From Proteobacteria bacterium SG_bin9 (GTDB lineage: Bacteria; Pseudomonadota; Alphaproteobacteria; Rhizobiales; Xanthobacteraceae), in the NCBI GenBank assembly GCA_002083525.1, contig LWDM01000026.1, forward strand, positions 1,939 through 65,938: a stretch of 64,000 nt of DNA, in the 5' to 3' direction. A program made the position numbers and the translations under genes. How positions within the stretch are numbered: position 1 is the first letter of the stretch; each line of letters begins with the position of its first letter. The notes beneath the pieces were generated by a model. The model did no database searches and was not told the DNA's origin. It was given only the letters and a program-made list of their open reading frames with translations. Positions 1 to 8,448 of the stretch are shown in pieces.

Positions 1-45
1 CTCTTAATCAGCGGGTCCCAGGTTCGAGCCCTGGTGCGCCCACCA
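1..45 (+). tRNA. tRNA-Lys(CUU), 3' part (cut by window start)
   Basis: The window opens exactly at an anticodon loop CTCTTAA, which places anticodon CTT at positions 3-5 and predicts a lysine tRNA. The rest folds as expected: a 5-bp T stem CCAGG/CCTGG (18-22 and 30-34) closing a TTCGAGC loop, a 7-nt acceptor strand at 35-41, discriminator A at 42 and an encoded CCA at 43-45. The D arm and 5' acceptor strand lie outside the window. Confidence 0.9.
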
Positions 46-81
46 ATCTAATCAAGATTTAGATCGGTGATCGTGAGCAAG

Positions 82-113
82 ACGCACCTCTTTTGTCTTT
101 TGGTGCGTTTTTG
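82..113 (+). terminator. Rho-independent terminator after tRNA-Lys
   Basis: Perfect 7-bp stem ACGCACC (82-88) / GGTGCGT (102-108) around a 13-nt T-rich loop, running straight into TTTTT (109-112 and beyond). It lies about 37 bp after the CCA end of the tRNA and fits as its transcription terminator. Confidence 0.8.
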
Positions 114-323
114 ACTCTTGTTTCAAGCATCGCGTCGTACGGCGCAGCGCTTCGCATTGCCGCCGATCCATCCGGATGTGCATTTCCGCACGGTCTCTTG
201 CATCGATCTATCTCCCTCAGAGCATTACCCAATCCGGTTTCAACCGACGCTTTAGGTATATGCTAACCATGTTTTGCTAGGCTTCCCGCATTCGTCGCAA
301 ATCTTTACGGGCGGGGTCTTCGC

Positions 324-2003
324 ATGTTCTCTCGCATGAGCTTCAAGCTTGCCTTGATCATTGCCATCGCAGTGATCGGGATGGTCGCAATGGCACCGCT
401 CGCGCTTTTCACGATGCGCGAACAGATGATGGCCGACCGTCAGGCCAAGACCCAGCAGATGATCGATATCGGTCACGGCATTCTCGCCAGCTACCAGAAG
501 CTGGAGAGCGAGGGAAAAATGTCCCGCGCAGATGCGCAGGCAGCCGCGACGCGAGAGCTGAAGAGCCTTCGCTACGACAAGGTCGAGTACTTCTGGATCA
601 ACGACATGTCGCCGAAGATGATCATGCATCCGATCAGGGCGGATCTCGAAGGCAAAGAACTCGGCGAGATGAAGGATCCGACCGGCAATCGCCTGTTCAT
701 CGGCTTTGTCGACGTCGTGAAGAGCAAAGGTGGCGGCTTCTACAGCTATCTCTGGCCGAAGCCGGGTTTCGAACAGCCGGTGCCGAAGATTTCCTACGTG
801 AAAGGCTTTGAGCCGTGGGGATGGATTATCGGCACGGGCATCTACCTCGATGACGTCGATGCGGTGTTCAAGCAGACCGCGATGATGTTCGGCCTTCTGT
901 CGCTGGTCGCACTGGCGATTATCCTGATTGCCTCGGTCATGATCGGCCGCAGCATTTCGAAGCCGCTCAATGTGATCACCGGTCTGACCGGGCGGCTCGC
1001 AGCGGGCGACCAGAATTTCGACGTTCCCTACACGGCGCGTAAGGATGAGATCGGCGCGCTTGCGAACGCGCTGCAGGTCTTCAAGAGCAATGCCGGCGCC
1101 GTGGCGCGCATGCACGCCGAGCAAACCGAGATGAAGCAGGCGGCCGACGAGGAAAAGCGCCGGGCGATGATTGCATTCGCCAGCAAATTCGAGGCGAGCG
1201 TGCAGGCCGTCGTCAGCGAAGTCATCAAGGACGCCGGCGACATGCGCGGTTCCGCCGAGAGCATGTCAGAGACCGCCAGCGCAGCATGCAGCCGCTCCAA
1301 GGTTGTCGCCGACGCCTGCCAGCAGACCTCGGACAACGTTCAGACGGTCGCCGCTGCCGCCGAGGAGCTTTCGGCGTCCATCTCGGAAATCGGTCAACGG
1401 GTGGCTCAGGCAGCGCAGATCGCCGACAAGGCTGCAAGCGATGGCCAGCGCACCAATCAATCGGTCGAAGGCCTCGCTGCAGCCGCAGAAAAAATTGGCG
1501 AAGTCATTGGCCTGATCAACAACATCGCCTCGCAGACCAACTTGCTGGCCCTCAATGCCACCATCGAGGCCGCGCGGGCCGGCGAAGCGGGCAAGGGCTT
1601 CGCGGTCGTTGCGAGCGAAGTGAAATCGCTCGCAAGCCAGACGGCGAAGGCGACCGATGAAATCAGCGCGCAGATCAGCGCCATCCAGTCGGAAACCAAG
1701 CAGGTGGTCGAGAACATTCAGGGCATCTGCGCGACCATTCTCCAGGTCAACGAGATCTCCTCATCGATTGCGGAGTCCGTGGGCCAGCAGGGTTCTGCAA
1801 CCCAGGAAATCGCAAGCAGCGTCCAGAAGGCAGCTGCCGGCACCAGCCAAGTGTCGCAGAACATCACCGACGTGACCACGGCGACGGCTCAGACCGGCGA
1901 GGTGGCGTCGGTCGTGCTGCAATCGAGCGACCGGCTGACGTCGAAACTGCAAACCTTGCAGCAGGAAGTATCGCAATTCATCGCCGACGTGCGGGCGGCC
2001 TAA
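324..2003 (+). CDS. Methyl-accepting chemotaxis protein with single Cache domain
   Basis: Transmembrane chemoreceptor of 559 aa, expected to sense a periplasmic ligand and signal through CheW/CheA to the flagellar motor. An N-terminal membrane segment (about residues 7-29) is followed by a periplasmic single-Cache domain with hallmark stretches FWINDM, WPKPG, PWGWIIGTGIYLDDV. A second membrane segment (about 187-208) leads into a HAMP domain beginning SISKPL. The C-terminal MCP signalling domain carries the conserved hairpin tip around INNIASQTNLLALNATIEAA and GKGFAVVA. There is no C-terminal CheR-docking pentapeptide; the protein ends DVRAA. The start ATG at 324 has only a weak purine-rich upstream stretch. 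It is a single gene, unlinked to other chemotaxis genes here. The ligand cannot be predicted. Confidence 0.95.
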   Translation: MFSRMSFKLALIIAIAVIGMVAMAPLALFTMREQMMADRQAKTQQMIDIGHGILASYQKLESEGKMSRADAQAAATRELKSLRYDKVEYFWINDMSPKMIMHPIRADLEGKELGEMKDPTGNRLFIGFVDVVKSKGGGFYSYLWPKPGFEQPVPKISYVKGFEPWGWIIGTGIYLDDVDAVFKQTAMMFGLLSLVALAIILIASVMIGRSISKPLNVITGLTGRLAAGDQNFDVPYTARKDEIGALANALQVFKSNAGAVARMHAEQTEMKQAADEEKRRAMIAFASKFEASVQAVVSEVIKDAGDMRGSAESMSETASAACSRSKVVADACQQTSDNVQTVAAAAEELSASISEIGQRVAQAAQIADKAASDGQRTNQSVEGLAAAAEKIGEVIGLINNIASQTNLLALNATIEAARAGEAGKGFAVVASEVKSLASQTAKATDEISAQISAIQSETKQVVENIQGICATILQVNEISSSIAESVGQQGSATQEIASSVQKAAAGTSQVSQNITDVTTATAQTGEVASVVLQSSDRLTSKLQTLQQEVSQFIADVRAA

Positions 2004-2049
2004 AGTAGGCTCCCGCGGTTGAGGCATGCTCGCGAATTCGCGGCATGCG

Positions 2050-2766
2050 TCACCGTTTGCCGGCTTTTGCGGTTCGTCCGACCTTGCGGGCCGCCTTTGG
2101 CGGGGGCCGGTCGGTCGCGCCCGCCACCATCTTCTCGAAGGCATCCTCGACCAGGCTGACGTGATTGAGCATGGCGCTGTGCGCGGTCACCGTGTCACCA
2201 CGCAGGATCGCTTCGACGACGATGCCGTGCTCGGCGTGTGAGCTGCGCAGCCGCCCGGGCGCCTGGAATTGAGCCCGGCGGAACGGGGCGAGGCGCGTGC
2301 GTAAGCCCGTAGCGATATCGGCAAGCGTCGGGTTGTGTGCGCCGTGATAAATCATCACGTGAAAGCGCACATTGGCCTCCGAATAGTCGTTCTGGTTCTT
2401 CTTGGTGACGAGTTCACCCATCTGCCGGTGGAGCTCGGCCAGGCGCCGGCGCTCGATCGGCGTCATGCTCATCGCGGCGAGGCGGGCGCAGGTCGCCTCC
2501 ATCTCGCCCATGGCGACGAACAGCTCTTCCAGCTGCTCCGAACTGACCTTGGCGACGGCAGCGCCGCGGCGGGGGCGGGCCTCGATGAGGCCGGTGACGG
2601 CGAGGTGGCGGAGGGCTTCACGCACGGGTGTCCGCGAGACGCCGTAGCGCTCCGCCAGTCCGTGCTCGTTGAGCCGCATCCCCAGCGGTAGTTCGCCGGC
2701 CATGATCGCCGAGGCGATCTGGTCGGCCAGCCATTCAGCCCGCGTCTGTGAGGTCGATTCGGTCAT
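2050..2766 (-). CDS. GntR-family transcriptional regulator, FCD subfamily
   Basis: DNA-binding regulator of 238 aa. The N-terminal winged helix-turn-helix (about residues 8-75) includes the typical FCD-type segment SRTPVREALRHLAVTGLIE. The C-terminal alpha-helical FCD ligand-binding domain spans roughly 80-215 and has the usual Asp/His pattern that can hold a metal and bind an organic acid. The tail is short and basic (KAARKVGRTAKAGKR). It is transcribed away from the dipeptide-type ABC operon starting at 2929, so it very likely controls that operon and itself from the 162-bp shared intergenic region, which holds an inverted repeat. The effector is unknown, presumably the transported compound or a breakdown product. 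Confidence 0.92.
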   Translation of the reverse strand: MTESTSQTRAEWLADQIASAIMAGELPLGMRLNEHGLAERYGVSRTPVREALRHLAVTGLIEARPRRGAAVAKVSSEQLEELFVAMGEMEATCARLAAMSMTPIERRRLAELHRQMGELVTKKNQNDYSEANVRFHVMIYHGAHNPTLADIATGLRTRLAPFRRAQFQAPGRLRSSHAEHGIVVEAILRGDTVTAHSAMLNHVSLVEDAFEKMVAGATDRPPPKAARKVGRTAKAGKR

Positions 2767-2864
2767 GGCACTCCCGTCTCAGCTTGTACCCGATTACTGC
2801 AAACGCGCTGCTCAAAATGCGGGCGAATCGTGCGGGAAATATCAGCATGCAGAACCAATCTTTG

Positions 2865-2892
2865 TGCATACAGGATAGGCAAATTGTATGCA
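2865..2892. promoter_or_regulatory. Candidate GntR operator (inverted repeat)
   Basis: Arms TGCATACA (2865-2872) and TGTATGCA (2885-2892) are perfect inverted repeats with a 12-nt spacer, so their centres are 20 bp, or two helical turns, apart. They lie between the divergent regulator and the ABC operon, 37 bp before the GTG at 2929. The sequence resembles FCD-GntR boxes (TNGTATNCAN type). Assignment as the binding site is an inference from position and symmetry. Confidence 0.55.
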
Positions 2893-2928
2893 TAGTTCCC
2901 GGCGCCGGGCTGAGATGGAGAGACAATC

Positions 2929-4554
2929 GTGGATAGGCGCCGTTTCCTCAAATCCTCTGCCGCGACTGCCGCGCTGGGCTTCGCAGGTGTCAACGCTCCC
3001 GCAATTCTGAATTCTGCCAAGGCGCAGTCGCGCGCCGAGACGCTGCTGATCGTCTCCGAAAGCGGCCCCAACAACCTCGACATTCATGGTATCGGCACCA
3101 ACGTCCCGGGCTACGAGGCCTCGTGGAATTGCTACGACCGCCTGATCAGCCATGAGATGAAGGCCGGTCCGAGCGGCCAGCCGTACTACGACCGCGACAA
3201 GTTCAAGCCGGAACTGGCCGAGGACATGAACGCCGGCGACATGTCGGTGACGTTCAAGCTGCGCAAGGACGCGACCTTCCACGACGGCACGCCGGTGACC
3301 GCCAAGGACGTGAAGTGGTCGCTCGACCGCGCCGTCAGCGTCGGCGGCTTCCCGACCTTCCAGATGAAGGCCGGTTCGCTGGAGAAGACCGAGCAGTTCG
3401 TTGTCGTCGACGACAACACGGTGCGGGTCGATTTTCTGCGCAAGGACAAGCTGACGATTCCCGATCTCGCCGTCATCGTCCCCTGCGTCGTGAACTCGGA
3501 GCTGGTGAAGAAGAACGCCACGCCGAACGATCCGTGGGGTCTCGAATACACCAAACAGAACACGGCCGGCTCCGGCGCCTACAAGGTCGCCAAGTGGACG
3601 CCCGGCACGGAGGTCATCTTCGAGCGCAACGAAGCCTGGAAGGGCGGGGCGCTGCCGAAGGTGAAGCGCGTGATCTGGCGCATGGTGCCGGCCGCCGGTA
3701 ACCGCCGGGCGCTGCTCGAGCGCGGCGACGCCGACATTTCCTACGATCTGCCGAACAAGGACTTCGCCGAGCTGAAGGACAGCGGCAAGCTGTCGATCAT
3801 TTCGACGCCGTACTCGAACGGCATCCAGTACATCGGCATGAACGTCACCAAGCCGCCGTTCGATAATCCGAAGGTGCGTCAGGCGGTGGCGTACGCCATC
3901 CCGTATCAGAAGATTATGGATGCGGTGCTGTTCGGCCTTGGGCAGCCGATGTTCGGTGCATCGGCGTCGAGCGCCACGCAGGTTGCATGGCCGCAGCCGC
4001 ACAAGTTCAACACCGACATCGCCAAGGCGAAGCAGCTTCTGGCCGAAGCCGGTTATCCGAACGGCTTCGAGACGACCCTGTCGTTCGATCTCGGCTTTGC
4101 CGGCGTCAACGAGCCGCTCTGCGTGCTCGTGCAGGAAAGCCTGCAGCAGATCGGCATCAAGACGACGATCAACAAGATCCCCGGCGCGAATTGGCGCACG
4201 GAGCTGAACAAGAAGGAGCTGCCGCTCTACACCAACGTATTCTCTGGCTGGCTCGACTACCCCGAGTACTTCTTCTTCTGGTGCTACGACGGCCAGAACT
4301 CGGTGTTCAACACCATGAGCTACAAGAACGCCGAGATGGACAAGTTCATCGCCGGCGCGCGCGGGGCCGCCGCCAGCGGCAACAAGGCCACCTACGACCA
4401 GGACGTGAAGGGCTTCGTCGATCTCGCGTTCAACGACGTGCCGCGCATCCCGCTCTTCCAGCCTTACGTCAACGTGGCGATGCAGAAGAACGTCACCGGC
4501 TATCAGTACTGGTTCCACCGCCGGCTGGACTATCGCGCGCTGGTCAAGGCTTGA
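2929..4554 (+). CDS. ABC transporter substrate-binding protein, family 5 (dipeptide/nickel type)
   Basis: Periplasmic solute receptor of 541 aa in the SBP_bac_5 (DppA/OppA) family. It begins at GTG 2929 behind a purine-rich GATGGAGAG, which puts a twin-arginine signal at the N-terminus: RRRFLKSS followed by a hydrophobic stretch and an A-K-A-Q cleavage region near residue 33. The mature part shows family features such as DMSVTFKLRKDATFHDGTPVTAKDVKWSLDR (read in two parts) and VRQAVAYAIPYQKI. It is the first gene of a transporter operon whose permeases start 75 bp downstream after two hairpins. Because amide-hydrolysing genes follow in the same operon, the ligand may be a nitrogen-rich amide or ureido compound rather than a peptide; this is inference. 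Confidence 0.93.
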   Translation: MDRRRFLKSSAATAALGFAGVNAPAILNSAKAQSRAETLLIVSESGPNNLDIHGIGTNVPGYEASWNCYDRLISHEMKAGPSGQPYYDRDKFKPELAEDMNAGDMSVTFKLRKDATFHDGTPVTAKDVKWSLDRAVSVGGFPTFQMKAGSLEKTEQFVVVDDNTVRVDFLRKDKLTIPDLAVIVPCVVNSELVKKNATPNDPWGLEYTKQNTAGSGAYKVAKWTPGTEVIFERNEAWKGGALPKVKRVIWRMVPAAGNRRALLERGDADISYDLPNKDFAELKDSGKLSIISTPYSNGIQYIGMNVTKPPFDNPKVRQAVAYAIPYQKIMDAVLFGLGQPMFGASASSATQVAWPQPHKFNTDIAKAKQLLAEAGYPNGFETTLSFDLGFAGVNEPLCVLVQESLQQIGIKTTINKIPGANWRTELNKKELPLYTNVFSGWLDYPEYFFFWCYDGQNSVFNTMSYKNAEMDKFIAGARGAAASGNKATYDQDVKGFVDLAFNDVPRIPLFQPYVNVAMQKNVTGYQYWFHRRLDYRALVKA

Positions 4555-4556
4555 GC

Positions 4557-4612
4557 GCGGGATTTGGCCCGCATCGTGCTTGTCAGAGCCTGAGGCCGCC
4601 AATGTGGCCTCA
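4557..4612 (+). promoter_or_regulatory. Two tandem hairpins between binding-protein and permease genes
   Basis: Just after the binding-protein stop codon lies a 5-bp stem GCGGG (4557-4561) / CCCGC (4568-4572), then a 7-bp stem TGAGGCC (4591-4597) / GGCCTCA (4606-4612) with an 8-nt loop. Neither is followed by a T run. Such intercistronic hairpins commonly protect the upstream mRNA segment or reduce read-through, giving more binding protein than permease. That role is inferred, not shown. Confidence 0.5.
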
Positions 4613-4629
4613 AGCCATGCGAGGATGAC

Positions 4630-5643
4630 ATGCTGAAAACCATCGGTGGCCGCCTCTTGACGACGATTCCGACCTTGATCGGCGTCGTTGTCATCAGCTT
4701 CCTTCTGACTCGCGTGTTGCCCGGCGACACCGCTGCCTATTTCGCGGGCCCGGCGGCGACCCCGCAGGCAATCGCGGAGGTGAAGAAAAAGCTCGGCCTC
4801 GACCGGCCGCTGCCGGAGCAGTTCGTGCGCTATGTCTCGGAGCTGGCTCGCGGCGATCTCGGCCAGTCGCTGACGACCGGCCAGCCCGTCACCAAGGACA
4901 TCGCCTCGCGCTTGCCCGCATCGGCCGAGCTGACCCTGGTCGGATTGATCCTGTCGCTGTCGATTGCGATCCCGCTCGGCATTGCGGCTGCGGTGAAGCA
5001 GGGGTCCTTCATCGATCATGCCTGTCGCATCATCGCGACCGCCGGCGTGTCCTTGCCGGTGTTCTTCACCGGCCTGTTGCTGGTCTATTTGCTGTACTTT
5101 GTGCTGCAGATTGCGCCGGCGCCGCTCGGCCGCATCGATGTCTTTACGAGTCCGCCGCCGACGGTCACCGGCTTTTATCTGATCGACAGCATCATCGCGA
5201 AAGACTGGGACGCGTTCCGTGCCACAGTCGCGCAACTGGCGGTGCCCGGCGTGACGCTGGCGATTTTCGCGCTGGCGCCGATCGCGCGAATGACCCGTGC
5301 GTCGATGCTGGCGGTGCTCTCGTCTGAATTCGTGCGAACGGCGCGCGCCTCCGGCCTCGCGCCGCGCACCGTCATCGTTACCTACGCGTTGCGCAATGCG
5401 CTGCTGCCGGTCGTCACCACGCTCGGCATGGTGTTTTCGTTCCTGCTCGGCGCCAATGTGCTGGTAGAGAAGGTGTTCGCCTGGCCGGGGATCGGCTCAT
5501 ACGCGGTCGAGGCGCTGATCGCGTCCGACTTCGCACCGGTGCAGGGCTTCGTGCTGGCGATGGCGATCCTTTACGTCCTGCTCAACCTGATGATCGATAT
5601 CGCCTACGGCGTCATCGATCCGCGCGTGAGGATGGCGGCATGA
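4630..5643 (+). CDS. ABC transporter permease, DppB type
   Basis: Inner-membrane permease of 337 aa. An N-terminal membrane helix (TIPTLIGVVVISFLLTRVLPGD) is the classical DppB/OppB start. Five further membrane segments follow, with the EAA-type coupling loop around EFVRTARASGLAPRTVIVTYALRN (two stretches) that contacts the ATPase. Start ATG 4630 has GAGGA 6 nt upstream. The stop overlaps the next gene's start as ATGA (5640-5643), so the two permeases are translationally coupled and should form a heterodimer. Confidence 0.94.
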   Translation: MLKTIGGRLLTTIPTLIGVVVISFLLTRVLPGDTAAYFAGPAATPQAIAEVKKKLGLDRPLPEQFVRYVSELARGDLGQSLTTGQPVTKDIASRLPASAELTLVGLILSLSIAIPLGIAAAVKQGSFIDHACRIIATAGVSLPVFFTGLLLVYLLYFVLQIAPAPLGRIDVFTSPPPTVTGFYLIDSIIAKDWDAFRATVAQLAVPGVTLAIFALAPIARMTRASMLAVLSSEFVRTARASGLAPRTVIVTYALRNALLPVVTTLGMVFSFLLGANVLVEKVFAWPGIGSYAVEALIASDFAPVQGFVLAMAILYVLLNLMIDIAYGVIDPRVRMAA

Positions 5644-6548
5644 CAGTCGTGATCAAGTCCTCCGATCTCGTCACGGCGCCGCCGATCGTTCGCAAATCGC
5701 GTTTCGGCGAAACGCTGGCGCATGCACGCCACGTCATCAGCGAAAACCCCGTCACCGGCATCTCGTTCGCGCTGCTGCTGGTGCTGGTGATCTGTGCGAT
5801 CTTCGGCCCGTATATCGTCCCGCACGATCCGCTGGCCAGCGACACCGCAGCGAAGCTCGCGCCGCCGTCGGCCAAGCACTGGTTCGGCACCGATCAGCTC
5901 GGCCGCGATATCTTCAGCCGCGTCGTCGTTGCAACACGGCTCGATCTTGCGATTGCGGTGTTCTCCGTCGGTCTCGTGTTCGCCGTCGGTGGCCTCGCCG
6001 GGGTGATGGCCGGTTTCTTCGGCGGCTGGACCGATCGTATCCTCGGCCGCATCGTCGATACGATCATGGCGTTCCCGCTGTTCGTGCTCGCGATGGGCAT
6101 CGTCGCCGCACTCGGCAACACGGTCACCAACATCGTGCTGGCGACCGCGATTATCAACTTCCCGCTCTATGTCCGCATCGCGCGTGCGGAAGCCAATGTC
6201 CGCCGCGAGGCCGGTTACGTTCAGGCCGCACGTCTCACCGGCAACAGCGACCTGCGGATCGTGTTGACGACGATCTTTCCGAACATCATGCCGATCATGG
6301 TCGTGCAGATGTCGCTGACCATGGGGTACGCCATCCTCAATGCCGCCGGTCTCTCCTTTATCGGTCTCGGCGTTCGGCCGCCGACGCCGGAGTGGGGCAT
6401 CATGGTCGCCGAGGGCGCGAGCTTCATCGTCTCCGGCGAATGGTGGATCGCGCTGTTTCCCGGCCTGGCGCTGATGCTGGCCGTGTTCTGCTTCAATCTG
6501 ATCGGCGACGGCCTGCGTGATATCGTCGATCCTCAGCGGCGGACATAA
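5640..6548 (+). CDS. ABC transporter permease, DppC type
   Basis: Inner-membrane permease of 302 aa, partner of the preceding DppB-type protein. It has an N-terminal cytoplasmic tail and membrane helix (about residues 37-60), then the OppC/DppC signature HWFGTDQLGRDIFSRV. Further membrane segments follow, with a coupling loop near REAGYVQAARLTGNSDLRI. The C-terminus GLRDIVDPQRR is typical of the family. Its start overlaps the upstream stop by 4 nt, and the downstream ATPase begins 3 nt after its stop. Confidence 0.94.
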   Translation: MTVVIKSSDLVTAPPIVRKSRFGETLAHARHVISENPVTGISFALLLVLVICAIFGPYIVPHDPLASDTAAKLAPPSAKHWFGTDQLGRDIFSRVVVATRLDLAIAVFSVGLVFAVGGLAGVMAGFFGGWTDRILGRIVDTIMAFPLFVLAMGIVAALGNTVTNIVLATAIINFPLYVRIARAEANVRREAGYVQAARLTGNSDLRIVLTTIFPNIMPIMVVQMSLTMGYAILNAAGLSFIGLGVRPPTPEWGIMVAEGASFIVSGEWWIALFPGLALMLAVFCFNLIGDGLRDIVDPQRRT

Positions 6549-6551
6549 GCC

Positions 6552-8237
6552 ATGACCGCAATTCCTCTGCTGGACGTCAAAGACCTGACCGTCGAATTTG
6601 CCACCCGGCGTGGCAACGTCCAGGCCGTGAAGAAAGTCGACGTCACCATCGCCAAGGGCGAGACGGTCGGCATCGTCGGCGAGTCCGGGTCTGGCAAGTC
6701 CGTCACATCGTACGCGGTGATGCGCATTCTCGATCGGGCAGGAAAGATCGCTGCGGGTAGCGTGGCGTTCACCGGCCTCGATTTGCGCGCGGCGTCTGAA
6801 GCGGAGATGCGTGACCTGCGCGGCCGCGAAATCTCGATGATCTTCCAGAATCCGCGCGCGGCGCTTAATCCCATCCGCACGGTCGGCAAGCAGATCGAGG
6901 ACGTGCTGCGCCAGCACGCGCAAGCGGGCTCGCACGAACTGCGCGAGAAGGCGATCGAGGCGCTAACCCAGGTGCGAATCGCGCGGCCGGAAGAGCGCTA
7001 CAACGCCTATCCGTTCGAACTGTCCGGCGGCATGTGCCAGCGCGTCGTCATTGCGCTTGCGCTCGCCTGCCGCCCGCAGCTCCTGATTGCCGACGAGCCG
7101 ACCACCGGCCTCGATGTCACCACGCAAAAGGCGGTGATGGATCTCGTGGTCGAGCTGACCAAGGCACGCGGCATGTCGACCATCCTCATCACCCACGACC
7201 TCGGGCTCGCGGCCGCGTACTGCGACCGCGTCGTCGTTATGGAAAAGGGCTGCGTGGTCGAGACCGCCGCCTCCAGAACGATCTTCACCGCACCTTCGCA
7301 CGCCTATACGCGCAAGCTGATGCGCGCGACGCCGCGCCCGGGTATCACGTTGCGTGACCTTCTGCCCGAAGACGACATGCCGCCGGTGGCAGTCACGCCC
7401 GTGACCGCCGACGAAACGCTGCTGTCGGTCGAGAGTCTCGTCAAGGAATATCCGCGTCAGGGCACGACGGGGACATTCGCGAAGTTCTTCAACAAGGGCG
7501 AGCCGGAAAAGCCGTTCCGGGCGGTCGACAGCCTGTCCTTCTCGGTCAAGCGCGGCGAGAGCCTCGGTCTCGTCGGCGAATCCGGCTGCGGCAAGTCGAC
7601 CACGTCGATGATGGTGATGCGGCTCACCGACCCGACGTCCGGCAAGATCACGTTCCAGGGCGAAGAGATCAGCGCCGTCCCGGCTTCGGAATTTGCGCGG
7701 CACAAGCTGCGGCCGAAGATCCAGATGGTGTTTCAGGACCCGACCGATAGCCTCAATCCACGCTTTACAGCCGCGCGCGCGATTGCCGATCCGCTCCTGC
7801 GGTTCTCGTCGCTCAAGGGCGAGGAGTTGCGCGCCAAATGCGAGCAGCTAGCAAAGCTCGTCGGCCTACCGACGGAATTACTCGACCGTTTTCCACATCA
7901 GCTCTCCGGCGGGCAGAAGGCGCGCGTCGGCATCGCACGGGCCATCGCGCTCGATCCGGCGCTGGTCATTCTCGACGAGCCGACCGCTGCGCTCGACGTG
8001 TCGGTGCAGGCGATCGTCCTGAACCTTTTGGCTGACCTCAAGGCCAAGCTCGGTATGAGCTATTTGTTCGTCAGCCATGATCTTCACGTTGTCCGGCTGC
8101 TGTGCGATCGTGTTATCGTCATGCGCACCGGCCAGATCGTCGAGCAGGGGACTGCTGCCGAGGTGATCGATACGCCGAAGCATGAGTATACGCAGGAATT
8201 GATCGCAGCGATTCCGCACCCGCCTGTTCACGCGTGA
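6552..8237 (+). CDS. Fused dipeptide-type ABC transporter ATPase (DppD-DppF fusion)
   Basis: Cytoplasmic energising subunit of 561 aa holding both ATPase domains in one chain. Domain 1 has Walker A GESGSGKS (43-50), signature LSGGMCQRV and Walker B LLIADEPT. Domain 2, from about residue 295, has Walker A GESGCGKS (about 340-348), signature LSGGQKARV and Walker B LVILDEPT. Both domains keep complete nucleotide-binding motifs, so both sites should be active. A single fused ATPase instead of separate D and F proteins is frequent in alphaproteobacteria. One such fusion matches the two permeases encoded immediately upstream. Confidence 0.94.
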   Translation: MTAIPLLDVKDLTVEFATRRGNVQAVKKVDVTIAKGETVGIVGESGSGKSVTSYAVMRILDRAGKIAAGSVAFTGLDLRAASEAEMRDLRGREISMIFQNPRAALNPIRTVGKQIEDVLRQHAQAGSHELREKAIEALTQVRIARPEERYNAYPFELSGGMCQRVVIALALACRPQLLIADEPTTGLDVTTQKAVMDLVVELTKARGMSTILITHDLGLAAAYCDRVVVMEKGCVVETAASRTIFTAPSHAYTRKLMRATPRPGITLRDLLPEDDMPPVAVTPVTADETLLSVESLVKEYPRQGTTGTFAKFFNKGEPEKPFRAVDSLSFSVKRGESLGLVGESGCGKSTTSMMVMRLTDPTSGKITFQGEEISAVPASEFARHKLRPKIQMVFQDPTDSLNPRFTAARAIADPLLRFSSLKGEELRAKCEQLAKLVGLPTELLDRFPHQLSGGQKARVGIARAIALDPALVILDEPTAALDVSVQAIVLNLLADLKAKLGMSYLFVSHDLHVVRLLCDRVIVMRTGQIVEQGTAAEVIDTPKHEYTQELIAAIPHPPVHA

Positions 8238-8238
8238 G

Positions 8239-8448
8239 ATGCCGATGGCCGATAAGCCGCCTCCCTTTGACGATGAGGCCGCGCAACGTTTCGCAGAAGT
8301 AACTGCGAATATGCTCGGCATTACGATTGCCGCGGACTGGATGCCGGCGGTGATCCGCAATCTGCGGACGAACGCGACGGTGGCAGAGCTGTTGCTGTCG
8401 CAGCCGCTCGACGATGAAATCGAATCCACTGCGGTGTTTCGCCCATGA
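8239..8448 (+). CDS. AtzG-like small subunit (DUF4089 family)
   Basis: A 69-aa protein with the pattern of DUF4089/AtzG: a short helical domain with ADWMPAVIRNLRTNATVAELL and an acidic C-terminus LDDEIESTAVFRP. Known AtzG proteins bind and stabilise the amidase AtzE, which hydrolyses 1-carboxybiuret in cyanuric acid breakdown. The same pairing is seen here, because the stop overlaps the start of an AtzE-like amidase by 4 nt (ATGA, 8445-8448). It begins 1 nt after the ATPase stop; an in-frame ATG at 8245 is an alternative start. Confidence 0.85.
   Translation: MPMADKPPPFDDEAAQRFAEVTANMLGITIAADWMPAVIRNLRTNATVAELLLSQPLDDEIESTAVFRP

Noticed and set aside
1..323. tRNA-Lys 3' end as an attachment site of an integrated element.
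   Set aside because: No integrase follows, and I saw no second copy of the tRNA 3' end in the window.
2842..5235. A 797-codon open frame on the minus strand opposite the ABC binding-protein and permease genes.
   Set aside because: It mirrors codon-position bias of the high-GC genes on the plus strand, is rich in Arg, Asp and His runs, and shows no recognisable domain.
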